DNA of 64,000 bases from Anodontia alba (taxonomy: Eukaryota; Mollusca; Bivalvia; Lucinida; Lucinidae), in the NCBI GenBank assembly GCA_964016985.1, contig OZ024826.1, positions 70,629,768 through 70,693,767 of the forward strand, in the 5' to 3' direction. This document shows, piece by piece, positions 30,963 through 42,261 of the stretch (its first letter is position 1; each line of letters opens with the position of its first letter). The notes under the pieces are model-generated. The model saw only the letters and a program-made list of their open reading frames with translations. It searched no databases and was not told where the DNA came from. Position numbers and translations under genes: made by a program.

Positions 30963-33900
30963 TAGCTCACCTGAGCACGGTGAGCTATTGTGCTCAGTCA
31001 ATGTCCTTCGTGCAGCGTCAACAATTGCTTTAAAAGCCTACTCCTCCTAAACCCCTGGGCCAATTGACTCAATACTTGGTAGGAAGCATCAGGGTGACCT
31101 GTAGATAAAAAATAGCAAAAATCGTGCCAATCGGAAATCCAAGATGGCCGCTATGGCCGCCATCTTGAAAATCTATTTTTCGCTTCTTCTCCTGAACCAA
31201 AAGGCCAATTGACTCCAAACTTGCTGGGAAGCATCGGGGTGACTTGTACATCAAAAATAGCTAAAATCGTGCCGATCGGAAATCCAAGATGGCCGCCATG
31301 GTCGCCATCTTGAAAATCTATTTTTCGCTTCTTCTCCTGAACAGAAAGGCCAATTGACTCCAAACTTGCTAGGAAGCATCAGGGTAACTTGTAGATCAAA
31401 AATAGCTAAAATCGTGCCGATTGGAAATCCAAGATGGCCGCCATCTTGAAAATCTTTTTTTCGCTTCTTCTCCTGAACCGAAAGGCCAATTGACTCCAAA
31501 CTTGCTAGGAAGCATTGGGGTGACTTGTAGATCAAAAATAGCTAAAATTGTGCCGATTGGAAATCCAAGATGGCCACCATGGCAGCCATCTTGAAAATCT
31601 ATTGTTTGCTTCTTTTCCTGAACCGAAAGGCCAATTGACTCCAAACTTGCTAGGAAGCATCGGAGTGACTTGCAGATCAAAAATAGCTAAAATCATGCCG
31701 ATCGGAAATCCTAGATGGCCGCCATGGCAGCCATCTTGAAAATCTATTTGTCGCTTCTTCTCCTGAACCCAAAAGCCAGTTGACTCCAAACCTGGTAGGA
31801 AGCATCAGGGTGACTTGTAGATCAAAAATAGCAAAAATCGTGCGGATCGGAAATCCAAGATGGCCGCCATCTTGAAAATCTATTTTTCGCTTCTTCTTCT
31901 GAACAGAAAGGCCAATTGACTCCAAACTTGCTAGGAAGCATTGGGGTGACTTGTAGATCAAAAATAGCTAAAATCGTGCCGATTGGAAATCCAAGATGGC
32001 CACCATGGCAGCCATCTTGGAAATCTATTTTTTGCTTCTTTTCCTGAACCGAAAGGCCAGTTGACTCCAAACGTGCTAGGAAGCATCGGGGTGACTTGTA
32101 GATCAAAAATAGCTAAAATCATGCCGATCGGAAATCCAAGATGGCAGCCATGGCAGCCATCTTGAAAATCTATTTGTCGCTTCTTCTCCTGAACCCAAAA
32201 GCCAATTGACTCCAAACCTGGTAGGAAGCATTGGGGTGACTTGTAGTTCAAAAATAGCTAAAATTGTTCCGATCGGAAATCAAAAATGGCTGCCATGGCA
32301 GCCATCTTGAAAATCTATTTTTTGCTTCTTCTCCTGAACTGAAAGGCCAATTGACTCCAAACTTGCTAGGAAGCATAGGTGTGACATGTAGATCAAAAAT
32401 AGCTAAAATTGTGCCGATCCTAAATCCAAGATGGCCACCATGGTGGCCATCTTGAAAATCTATTTTTCGCTTCTTCTCCTAACCCCAAATGCCAATTGAC
32501 TCGAAACTTGGTAGGAAGCATCGGGGTGACTTGTAGATCAAAAGTAGCTAAAATCGTTCCAGTTGGAAATACAATATGGCTGCCATGGTCGCCATCTTGA
32601 AAATCTATTTTTCTCTTCTTCTCCTGAGCCGAAAGGCCTATTGACTCCAAACTCGGTAGGACGCATCAGGGTAACTTGTAGATCAAAAGTAGCTAAAATC
32701 ATGCTTATTGGAAATCCAAGATGGCCGCCATGGTGGCCATCTTGAAAATCTTTTTTCGCTTCTTCTCCTTAACCCAAAAGCCAATTGACTTGAAACTTGG
32801 TAGGAAGCATCGGGGTGACTTATAGATTGAAATTGGCTAAAATCGTTCTGATTGGAAATCCAAGATGGCAGCCATCTTGAAAATCTGTTTTTTCACTTTT
32901 TCTCCTGAACCAAAAAGCTTATTGACTTTAAAGTAGGTAGGAAGCATCAGGGTGACCTGTAGATCAAATATAGCTAAAATCATCCCTATCAGAAATCCAA
33001 GATGGCCGCCATGACAGCCATCTTGAATATCTATTTTTCGCTGAAAGGCCATTTGATTTGAAACTTGGTAGGAAGCATTTGGGTGACTTGTAGATCTAAA
33101 ATAGCTTAAATTGTTTGGATCAAAAATCCAAGATGGCCATCATGGCGGCCATCTTGAAACTCTGTTTTTTCACTTTTTCTCCTGAACCAAAAAGCTTATT
33201 GACTTTAAAGTAGGTAGGAAGCATCAGGGTGACCTGTAGATCAAATATAGCTAAAATCATCCCTATCAGAAATCCAAGATGGCCGCCATGACAGCCATCT
33301 TGAATATCTATTTTTCGCTGAAAGGCCATTTGATTTGAAACTTGGTAGGAAGCATTTGGGTGACTTGTAGATCTAAAATAGCTTAAATTGTTTGGATCAA
33401 AAATCCAAGATGGCCATCATGGCGGCCATCTTGAAACTCTTTTTTTCGCTTATTTTCCTGAACCAAAGGGCCAGTTGATTTGAAAATTGGTAGGAAGGAT
33501 TGGGATGACTTGTAGATATAAAAATAGCTAAAATCGTTCCAATCGGAAATCCAAGATGGTGGCCATCTTGAAAATCTATTTTTCCCTTCTTCTTCTGAAC
33601 TGAAAGGCCAATTGACTCGAAACTTGATAGGAAGCATCGGGGTTACTTGTAGATGAAAAATAGCTCAAATCGTTGCGATAGGGGATCCCAAATTGCGGCT
33701 ATGGTGGCCATCTTGAAAATCTTGTTTTGAATCTTTCTCCTGAACTGACTCAAAGTTCATTGAAAGTATCGATGTGACTTGTAGATCAACAGTAGCTAAA
33801 ATCATTCTGATTGGAAATCCAAGATAGCTGCCATCTTGTTTATGTTTATTATATTTCCCTGCCACTGTGCTGTTTACATGTATAAAATCATGATTCTTCA

Positions 33901-34155
33901 GAAACCATTTAGCCAATTGCCTCCAAATTTCACATTGATCCTACTGTTGAAATGTGATTGAGAGTTTGTTCAAATGATCATGCTCCATTGACTGTCATGC
34001 CATATATAATATTCTTCTTCAAAATTAAGAACTGCTTAAAGGTTGATCTTTTCATTAGCTGCGGTGACAGGACTGGAAAAATGTTGCATAACATCTGCAT
34101 ATCTGCAGTGGCTATGTCACTCAGGTGAGTGACCCGTGGCCCGTGGGCCTCTTGT
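30963..34155 (+). mobile_element. Helentron-type non-autonomous element (HINE-1)
   Basis: It begins TAGCTCACCTGAG with a small hairpin (CTCACCTGAGCACGGTGAG). A core of about 19 tandem units follows, then a unique 3' part, and it ends with tcaggtgagtgac, the hairpin GGCCCGTGGGCC and CTCTTGT. The start is thus repeated inverted about 25 bp inside the 3' end (asymmetric inverted repeat) with a hairpin beyond it. This is the pattern of Helentron-related elements. It lies between two Ts of an interrupted relative, with no target duplication. No replicase is encoded. Confidence 0.8.
31045..33845 (+). repeat. tandem array, ~143-bp unit, about 19 copies
   Basis: Units carry cttcttctcctgaaccgaaa, ggccaattgactccaaactt, ggtgacttgtagatcaaaaa and a palindrome of the type CAAGATGGCCGCCAT-GGCGGCCATCTTG. 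Two adjacent stretches (about 32860-33130 and 33135-33405) are nearly identical 273-bp double units, so a recent duplication. The long frames across the array are artefacts of its fixed period. Confidence 0.95.
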
Positions 34156-34461
34156 TATATTTCCCTGCCACTGTGCTGTTTACATGTATAAAATCATGAT
34201 TCTTCAGAAACCACTTAGCCAATTGCCACCAAATTTCACATTGATCCTACTGTTGAAATGTGATTGAGAGTTTGTTCAAATGATTATGCTCCATTGACTG
34301 TCATACCATATATAATATTCTTCTTCAAAATTAAGAACTGCTTAAAGGATGATATTTTCATTAGTTGCGATGACAGGATTGGAAAAATGTTGCATAACAT
34401 CTGCATATCTGCAGTGGCTATGTCACTCAGATGAGCGACCCGTGGCCCGTGGGCCTCTTGT
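34156..34461 (+). mobile_element. right part of the interrupted Helentron-type element
   Basis: About 300 bp (tatatttccctgccactgtg ... gggcctcttgt), nearly identical to the 3' part of the inserted element (33849-34155). It restores the host sequence tttat|tatatttccc when the insert is removed. Confidence 0.8.
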
Positions 34462-35266
34462 ACTTTTAAAAACTTCATTTTGAATCGAGATTTTACATTG
34501 GCAGCGGAGATAATCCATGATCATAAAGTTTCGATTCTGACAACTTTTATGGCTTAAATGGAATGTTTTGAAGTATGGTAAGTGTTTTGTATCATTTTGT
34601 GCCTATTTTGGGTACCTTTGATAAAATACAATGAGTTAAATTTTTGCGAGAAAATAATTACTTTCCTTGCTAGCAATTTTATTATAGAAAACTCCCTATT
34701 CAAAACTATTCTTGGTCATAAAATCCTCATCTGTCAACCGATTTCCAAATTATCCAGACAGTCATGGTTGTCATAAGAATAAATAAAATTTATGACAATG
34801 CAAAAATAAATCATATTCATATCTCTACACGGAGAAAACAGGGTGAGCCAAAATGAGTAACTCTTGTCTTAATTAATTAGCAATTATAATCCTGTGTAGA
34901 CAGGCAGACAGACAAATAGACAGACTCTTGTTTCTGCCAATATACTGTACCTGTTATCTTCAAAATACCAATAAAACGAAAATAAAATCGCTACCTTATT
35001 CTGATCATAATCATTTTACATCTAATATTCATGTGAAGTGTTAAATGGCATTCTTTACTAGGAATGCTCTGTGGTAAAAACTGACATAATCTGCGCTAGT
35101 CGGACTGCATGTTTTTGCAAGCTGGGCGCTAGTCGTACAGTCAGTCAGAACTGATTAGTACAGTTCGAGAGGTCATGGTTTACAAAATCAAAACATGTAG
35201 AGCCTGGCAGGTGTCATACATAAAAGATAATGTGTTTGAAAGACTTCACAATTAAATTTATGTTTG
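34462..35266. other. no gene seen
   Basis: AT-rich DNA without recognisable coding or repeat structure, apart from tgggcgctagtcg / tgcgctagtcgg repeated near 35092 and 35123. Confidence 0.4.
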
Positions 35267-35267
35267 A

Positions 35268-36130
35268 GATCAAAGGTGGCAACACATGTATGTAGGTGAT
35301 CAACAGCAAAAGTACATCAGGGATCAACGGCGGCTGCAAATGTATATCAGGAATCAACGGCGGCTATGCATATATATCGGGGATCATTGATGGCCACGCA
35401 TGTATGTCGGTAATCAATGGTGGCCACGCATTTATATGCTGATCAAAGGTGGCAGGGTATAGATGTCGAGTATCAACAATGTCTGCACATGTATATTGGG
35501 GATCAACGGTGGCTGCAAATGGATGTCCGGGATCAACCAAGACTGCAAATGTATTATATACTGGATCAACAGTGACTGCAAATGTATATCAGGGAACGTG
35601 AATACCAGGGATCAACCGTGGTCACGCATATATGTCGGGGATCAGCGGTGACCACACATATATATATCGGGGATCAATGGTGACTGCACATGTATGTTGG
35701 ATATCAATGGTAGCCACGCATATATGTAAGTGATCAACTGTGGTCGTGTATATATGTAGGAGATCAAAGGTGGCTGCACATGTAAATCAGGGATTAATGG
35801 TGACTGCACATGTATGCTGAGTATCAATGGTGACGGACCGCTCTTGTATGCTGGAATCAATGGTGGTCCCACATATATGCTTGGGATCAATGTTGGCCCT
35901 TCTGTATGTCGAGAATTAAGGGTGGCCGCACATGTCCAAGGTAGCCACACATGTATGTTGGGGATCAACAGTGGCCGTGCATAAATGTGAGGATCAACAG
36001 TGGCTGCACATGTATGTAGGCAATCAACTGTGGCTGCATATGTATGTCTGGGGATTAACGGTTGCCACAAATGTATGTTGGGGATCAACGTTGGCCGCAC
36101 GTGTCCAGTTCAATGGTGGTTGCAAACATT
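35268..36130. repeat. minisatellite, ~32-bp unit, about 27 degenerate copies
   Basis: The unit is roughly ggggatcaacggtggctgcacatgtatgt. The purine-pyrimidine core cacatgtatgt is the best kept; gatcaa/gatcat recurs at each start. Frames across it are artefacts. Confidence 0.9.
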
Positions 36131-36199
36131 AATTATGTTTTAAGCACTATAGCCTGAAAACAAGAGTTTCAGTATAGGCATTTCATTGAAAGACACATT

Positions 36200-36735
36200 T
36201 GTAGAGTCTGTAGCCCCAAGCTACTGCATTAGAATTAAAACGAAAAATCATTTATTCTGAAAGCATTCAATGTTTTGTTTTAAAAAAACTGTTTTGTACA
36301 TTAAATTATCTCTCCAAAACTATCAAAATCACCTTAACCAATATATTCAGGTGTCTACAAATTTCACTTTACTATGTAATTTGGTCTTATTTGTGTCATT
36401 ATCATTCTAGGCACTATTTATAAGACTCATTATTTTCCAAAATGATATTTCTTTTTTAACCTTTGCTTAGAGGTAATGTACAAAGGAAAGTTTAACAAAG
36501 GTTCTATGGAATAAAATCATTTTATGCATTATAGAAAAACAGGGGCTACGGACTCTACAGGGCTACGGACAGCATTTTCTCGGCTGTACCTAAGCCGCAT
36601 ATTGAGACAGCTTGAATCCCTTTGGTATGTCAACTAGGTCTGCTGCCATGCAATGGAAAATGAACAATTTGTCAGAATTAAGGCTAATATGATGATGCTA
36701 TGATTAATGAAAAATAGGGGCTACGGACTCTACGA
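36200..36735. repeat. inverted repeat with GTAGAGTC(T/C)GTAGCCCC ends
   Basis: gtagagtctgtagcccc at 36201-36217 is inverted at 36541-36558 and again at 36717-36734. It could be a small inverted-repeat element with a duplicated right end. Nothing coding is seen. Confidence 0.45.
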
Positions 36736-37260
36736 AAAAAGGGCTTTTTCCAGGTGCTCGACATGTAATATCTGTGCTGTTTAGAAGTATAAAGAGCCTT
36801 TTCTTTTAGATTTTTGTATCTAAAATTCATTTGCAGAATAAAAGAAGCACTCATGGAATACCTCATACTATACTTAAAATGCTTCTTATTGTGGGAACCT
36901 CAAAAATTGAAAAAGCATAACGAATGACAGCATTTACCTTATCTGGCATATCTCAAGTGATGTTGCTCCAATTTTTAATCCATAAACGGCAGAATTTAAG
37001 GGAGGTATATCATCATATTACAAAAGTTTTATTTTTCCCACCTGGCAGTACATACTGAAAATGTCAGTTTTTAAAAATTAAGGAAATAATCTTGCAACAG
37101 CATAACGCGCCAAAAATTGCCTATTTTTTCAGCACATCTAGCTAGTTTTCTCCAAATCAGATGGTCCCAGATACCCAAAACTATATAGGTACATGAAGGT
37201 TATTCAATTGCGGATCCTGCAGTTTAAAATTTATACTTATCTGGTTTGATTACAGCTTTT
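36736..37260. other. no gene seen
   Basis: AT-rich, no motif recognised. Confidence 0.4.
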
Positions 37261-40200
37261 TAGCTCACCTGAGCCGAAGGCTCATGGTGAGCTATTGTGA
37301 TCACTCACCGTCCGTCATCGTTGTGGGCGTCAGCGTCGTCGTCGTCGTCGTCGTCCGGATGTCCGTCTGTCCACAATCTTTAAACAACATCTCCTCCTAA
37401 ACCACTGGTGGGAATTTGACCAAACTTCACAGGAATGATCCTTGGTTGGTCCTCTTTCAAAGTTGTTCAAATGGTTCCGGTCCATTGCATATCTAGGTCA
37501 CAGGAGCTAAAAATAAATTTTTTAACTAAAAAAATCTTCTTGTCAGAAACAACTGGACCGATTTCCATATAATTTTGCAGAAATGTTCCTTTGGTGACCC
37601 TCTACCAAGATTGTTCAAGCCATTTGGATTCGTCAAAAAACATGGCCGCCAGGGGGCGGGGCTTATTTTCCCTATATTATCTATATAGAAGACTTTAAAA
37701 GTCTTCTTGTCAGAAACCAAAGGACCGATTTCCATATAATTTTGCAGAAATGTTCCTTTGGTGACCCTCTACCAAGATTGTTCAAGCCATTTGGATTCGT
37801 CAAAAAACATGGCCGCCAGGGGGCGGGGCTTATTTTCCCTATATATCTATATAAAAAACTTAAAAAATCTTCTTGTCAGAAACCACTGGACCGATTTCCA
37901 TATACTTTTGCAGAAATGTTCCTTTGGTGACTCTCTACCAAGATTGTTCAAGCCATTTGGATTCGTCAAAAAACATGGCCGCCAGGGGGTGGGGCTTATT
38001 TTCCCTATATATCTATGTAGAAAACTTTAAAAGTCTTCTTGTCAGAAACCACTGGACCGATTTCCATATAATTTTGCAGGAATGTTCCTTTGGTGATCCT
38101 CTACCAAGATTGTTCAAGCCATTTGGATTCGTCAAAAAACATGGCCGCCAGGGGCGAGGCTTATTTTCCCTATATATCTGTATAGTAAACTTTAAAAATC
38201 TTCTTGTCAGAAACCACTGGACCGATTTCAATATAATTTTGCAGAAATGTTCCTTTGGTGATTTTCTACTAAGATTGTTCAAGCCATTTGGATTCGTCAA
38301 AAAACATGGCTGCCAGGGGGCGGGGCTTATTTTCCCTATATATTTATATAGAAAACTTAAAAAATCTTCTTGTCTGAAACCACTGGACCAATTTCCATAT
38401 AATTTTGCAGGAATGTTCCTTTGGTGATCCTCTACCAAGATTGTTCAAGCCATTTGGATTCGTCAAAAACATGGCCGCCAGGGGGGCGGGGCTTATTTTC
38501 CCTATATATCTGTATAGAAAATTTAAAAAATCTTCTTGTCTGAAACCACTGGACCGATTTCCATATAATTTTGCAGAAATGTTCCTTTGGTGACTTTCTA
38601 CCAAGATTGTTCAAGCCATTTGGATTTGTCAAAAAACATGGCCGCCAGGGGGCGGGGCTTATTTTCCCTATATTATCTATATAGAAAACTTTAAAAATCT
38701 TCTTGTCAGAAACCACTGGACCGAGTTCCAATATAATTTTGCAGAAATGTTCCTTTGGTGATCCTCTACCAAGATTGTTCAAGCCATTTGGATTCGTCAA
38801 AAAACATGGCCGCCAGGGGGTGGGGCTTATTTTCCCTATATATCTATATAGAAAACTTAAAAAAATCTTCTTGTCAGAAACCACTGGACAAATTTCCATA
38901 TACTTTTGCAGAAATGTTCCTTTGGTGATCCTCTACCAAGATTGTTCAAGCCATTTGGATTCGTCAAAAAACATGGCCGCCAGGGGGCGGGGCTTATTTT
39001 CCCTATATATCTATATAAAAAACTTAAAAAATCTTCTTGTCAGAAACCACTGGACCGATTTCCATATACTTTTGCAGAAATGTTCCTTTGGTGACTCTCT
39101 ACCAAGATTGTTCAAGCCATTTGGATTCGTCAAAAAACATGGCCGCCAGGGGGTGGGGCTTATTTTCCCTATATATCTATGTAGAAAACTTTAAAAGTCT
39201 TCTTGTCAGAAACCACTGGACCGATTTCCATATAATTTTGCAGGAATGTTCCTTTGGTGATCCTCTACCAAGATTGTTCAATCCATTTTGATTCGTCAAA
39301 AAACATGGCCGCCAGGGGGCGGGGCTTATTTTCCCTATATATCTGTATAGAAAACTTTAAAAATCTTCTTGTCAGAAACCACTGGACCGATTTCAATATA
39401 ATTTTGCAGAACTGTTCCTTTGGTGATTTTCTACTAAGATTGTTCAAGCCATTTGGTTTCGTCAATAAACATGGCCGCCAGGGGGTGGGGCTTATTTTCC
39501 CTATATATCTATATAGGCAACTTAAAAAATCTTCTTGTCAGAAACCACAGGACCGATTTCAATATAATTTTGCAGAAATTTTCCTTTGGTGATCCTCGAC
39601 CAAGATTGTTCAAGCCATTTGGATTTGTCAAAAAACATGGCTGCCAGGGGGCGGGGCTTATTTTCCCGAAATATCTATATAGAAAACTTAAAAAATCTTC
39701 TTGTCTGAAACCACTGGACCGATTTCCATATAATTTTGCAGAAATGTTCCTTTGGTGACTCTCTACCAAGATTGTTCAAGCCATTTGGATTTGTCAAAAA
39801 ACATGGCCGCCAGGGGGCGGGGCTCATTTTCCCTATATATCTGTATAAAAAACTTAATAATTCTTCTTGTCAGAAACCACTGGACCAATTGCTATATAAT
39901 TTTGCAGAATTATTCCTTTGTGATTCTGTACCAGGATTGTTCAAGCCATTTGGATGGTCAAAAAACATGGCTGCCAGGGGGTGGGGCTTATTTTCCCTAT
40001 ATATCTTTATAGAAAACTTGAAAAATCTTCTTGTCAGAAACCACTGGACCAATTTCATTATAACTTGGCAAAAATGTTTCCATGGTGACCCTGTACCAAG
40101 ATTGTTCAAGTAATGGTGATTCGTCAAAAAACATGGCCGCTAGGGGGCGGGGCTTATTTTCCCTATGTATCTATATAAAAAACTTTAAAAATTTTCTTTT

Positions 40201-40935
40201 AAGAAACCGTTGGACCGAGTTCAATGTAACTTGGCAGGAATGTTGCTTTGGTGACCCTCTACCAAGATTGTTCAAGCCTTCATGATACATCAAAAAACAT
40301 GGCCCCCGGGGGGTGGGGCTTATTTTCCATATATATCTGTATAGAAAACTTTAAAATTCTTCTTGTCAAATACCTCCTGACTGATTTCAATAATGCTTTA
40401 GTAACCCTCTACCAAGAATGTTCAAGCAATCCTGATTTGTCAAAAAAACATGGCTGCTAGGGGGTGGGGCTTATTTTCCCTATAGATCTAAATAGAAAAC
40501 TTTAAAAATCTTCTGGTCAGAAACCACTGAACTGATTTTAATTTAAATTGGCAGGAATGTTCCTTTGGTTACCCTCTGCCAAGTTTCTTCGAACTGTCAT
40601 GATTCATCAAAAAAAAAAAAAAAAAAAAAATGTCCCTTAGGGGGTTGGGCTTTATAGCGATATAAAACACTTTAAAAATCTTTTTGTCAGAAACCACTGG
40701 ACCAATTTCAAAATAACTTGGCAGAAATGTTCCCTTTCAAGATTAAGTCAAGTCATGATGTGTTACAAAGAAAAAACCTGGCCTTGTGTGTTGGAGGGGA
40801 GGGGGGGGGAGTGGGGGCAGGGCTGTAAAATTTATACATAAATCTTAGAGCAGTGAACTTGGCTGAATCTTCAACAGTAAGTATGCAAATCTGTTTGATC
40901 AGGTGAGCGATATAGGACCATCATGGTCCTCTTGT
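37261..40935 (+). mobile_element. Helentron-type non-autonomous element (HINE-2), complete
   Basis: It starts TAGCTCACCTGAG with a hairpin (37262-37293), then a (GTC)n/CCGTCCGTC stretch, about 19 tandem units, and ends with CAGGTGAGC (40900-40908, the inverted start), hairpin GGACCATCATGGTCC and CTCTTGT. Flanks are T on both sides with no duplication. No protein is encoded; the long frames in the core are repeat artefacts. Confidence 0.85.
37500..40740 (+). repeat. tandem array, ~166-bp unit, about 19 copies, with a higher-order repeat
   Basis: Units contain cttcttgtcagaaaccactg, aatgttcctttggtgatcct, attgttcaagccatttgg and catggccgccagggggcggg. The blocks at 37740-38330 and 38904-39490 are almost identical, giving a higher-order period of 1164 bp (seven units). 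Later units are shorter and more diverged. Confidence 0.95.
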
Positions 40936-41586
40936 TATGTTCATATAACATAGCCCAACCACAAAATCCCAACTTTATTGTGTCCTAGCCGACTTCTTGC
41001 TATGAATGTTGCCATATTGGAATGAATGAATGTGCGAATTAAATCATTTGAAGCTATCTAGAACTGATTTTCGTAAATGCGGTCAAATATGTGACACAAA
41101 TACAAAGTAATATTACCATAGTCAGTTGCCAATTTTTTTATATATATGTATGTATTTTTTTTTAGAGGTGAAAAAAAATTGCAGTATCATTCAATTTGAA
41201 AAATTGGTCAGGAATCGGAACCATGACAATTTTTTTTGTGCCTAAATCATTCAGGAAAAGTTCAAGCTTAATTGTGTTGACAGGGCTGCTAAACTCCAAC
41301 CCAATCAAAATCAAGTCCAGTTACAGGGCAAAGAAAGTACATACACTGGTTTGATGAGCTGGCTATCTGTTTCATTATCTGCAATTATCAGCTTAACTGG
41401 AACTATAGTTTTGTACATGTATAATTGCCAGTAATTTGGCATATACTTGGAACTTATCTTTTAAATGTTTGCATAAATGTTAATTATCAGTGTGTTGTTT
41501 AATACTTGTCTTATGTAGGTGGAGTGTATGGTGTATCAAGAGTGATAATAATAATTCCTAATTAAGCAGAAGTTCAAGCACAGACC

Positions 41587-41650
41587 ATGGACAGAGAGCC
41601 AAACTTTAGCATAGAGGAATGCATCACTGAGTGTATGCAGAACAGAATTG
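41587..41650 (+). CDS. first coding exon of an unrecognised host gene
   Basis: ACCATGG at 41585 is a strong start context. The exon codes MDREPNFSIEECITECMQNRI plus one base and ends at a good donor, G|GTGAGC (41650/41651). It may begin at an acceptor-like cag just upstream (41581-41583) or be part of a longer first exon. Spliced to 58094 it gives an open junction (G+AC = Asp). The intron would be about 16.4 kb and filled by Helentron-type arrays. I do not recognise the protein. The evidence is splice signals and phase only, with no transcript data. Confidence 0.5.
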
Positions 41651-42261
41651 GTGAGCATTTTTATTCATTTCCTTGTATCTTCTAGGTTTACTCACTTATA
41701 TTTCTGAGAGTTCTCTGCCCTTTTGTTGTTTATTTAACCCTTTCTTGTAGAAGGGAAACAAATTATTTCTTTTATGAGAGGAAAAGCTATTGTTCTGTAG
41801 TCAGCATTTGTGTCTGTCCATAAACTTCACAGTATAATGTTTTTCTTATTTTACCACTAAACATATCAATATATTGTGGGTACTCATTTAGAGTTCCAAG
41901 TGATAGCTTCTAATGCTATCCATAACACATATTTTGGTGAAGGAAAATATTACTTTTGGTTTAAAAAAAAACACAACTTTATCTGTTGTGATATATTTCT
42001 GTTCACTAGGTTTTAAGGATCTATATCTCCTGAATGCCTCTGTGGATTTATTTTATACTTACGTTTAGATTGATGTCAGATACTGGTCAAAAGATATTAG
42101 AATGAGCTCCACAACGCTCAGAGACCTTGAGGTCAAATCACAGGCTCAAAATTTCAGTACATGAAATGCTTATCTTGTGCACTTACTCAAAATCTGAAGT
42201 GAAATTATACTCAAAAAAGTAAACAATACTAAACATTATACTAAAAATCACAGTAAACCGA

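Noticed and set aside
31069..33637. Series of 60-97-codon frames such as LESIGLSVQEKKRKIDFQDG
   Set aside because: Each covers one or two 143-bp array units and breaks when unit length changes; no start or domain.
37500..40700. Long open frames reading KCSFGDPLPRLFKPFGFVKKHGRQG on both strands
   Set aside because: They follow the 166-bp period of a tandem array (with frame changes from unit to unit) and appear on opposite strands of the same DNA; array artefacts, not a gene. The same holds for 48800-51950 and 60000-61500.
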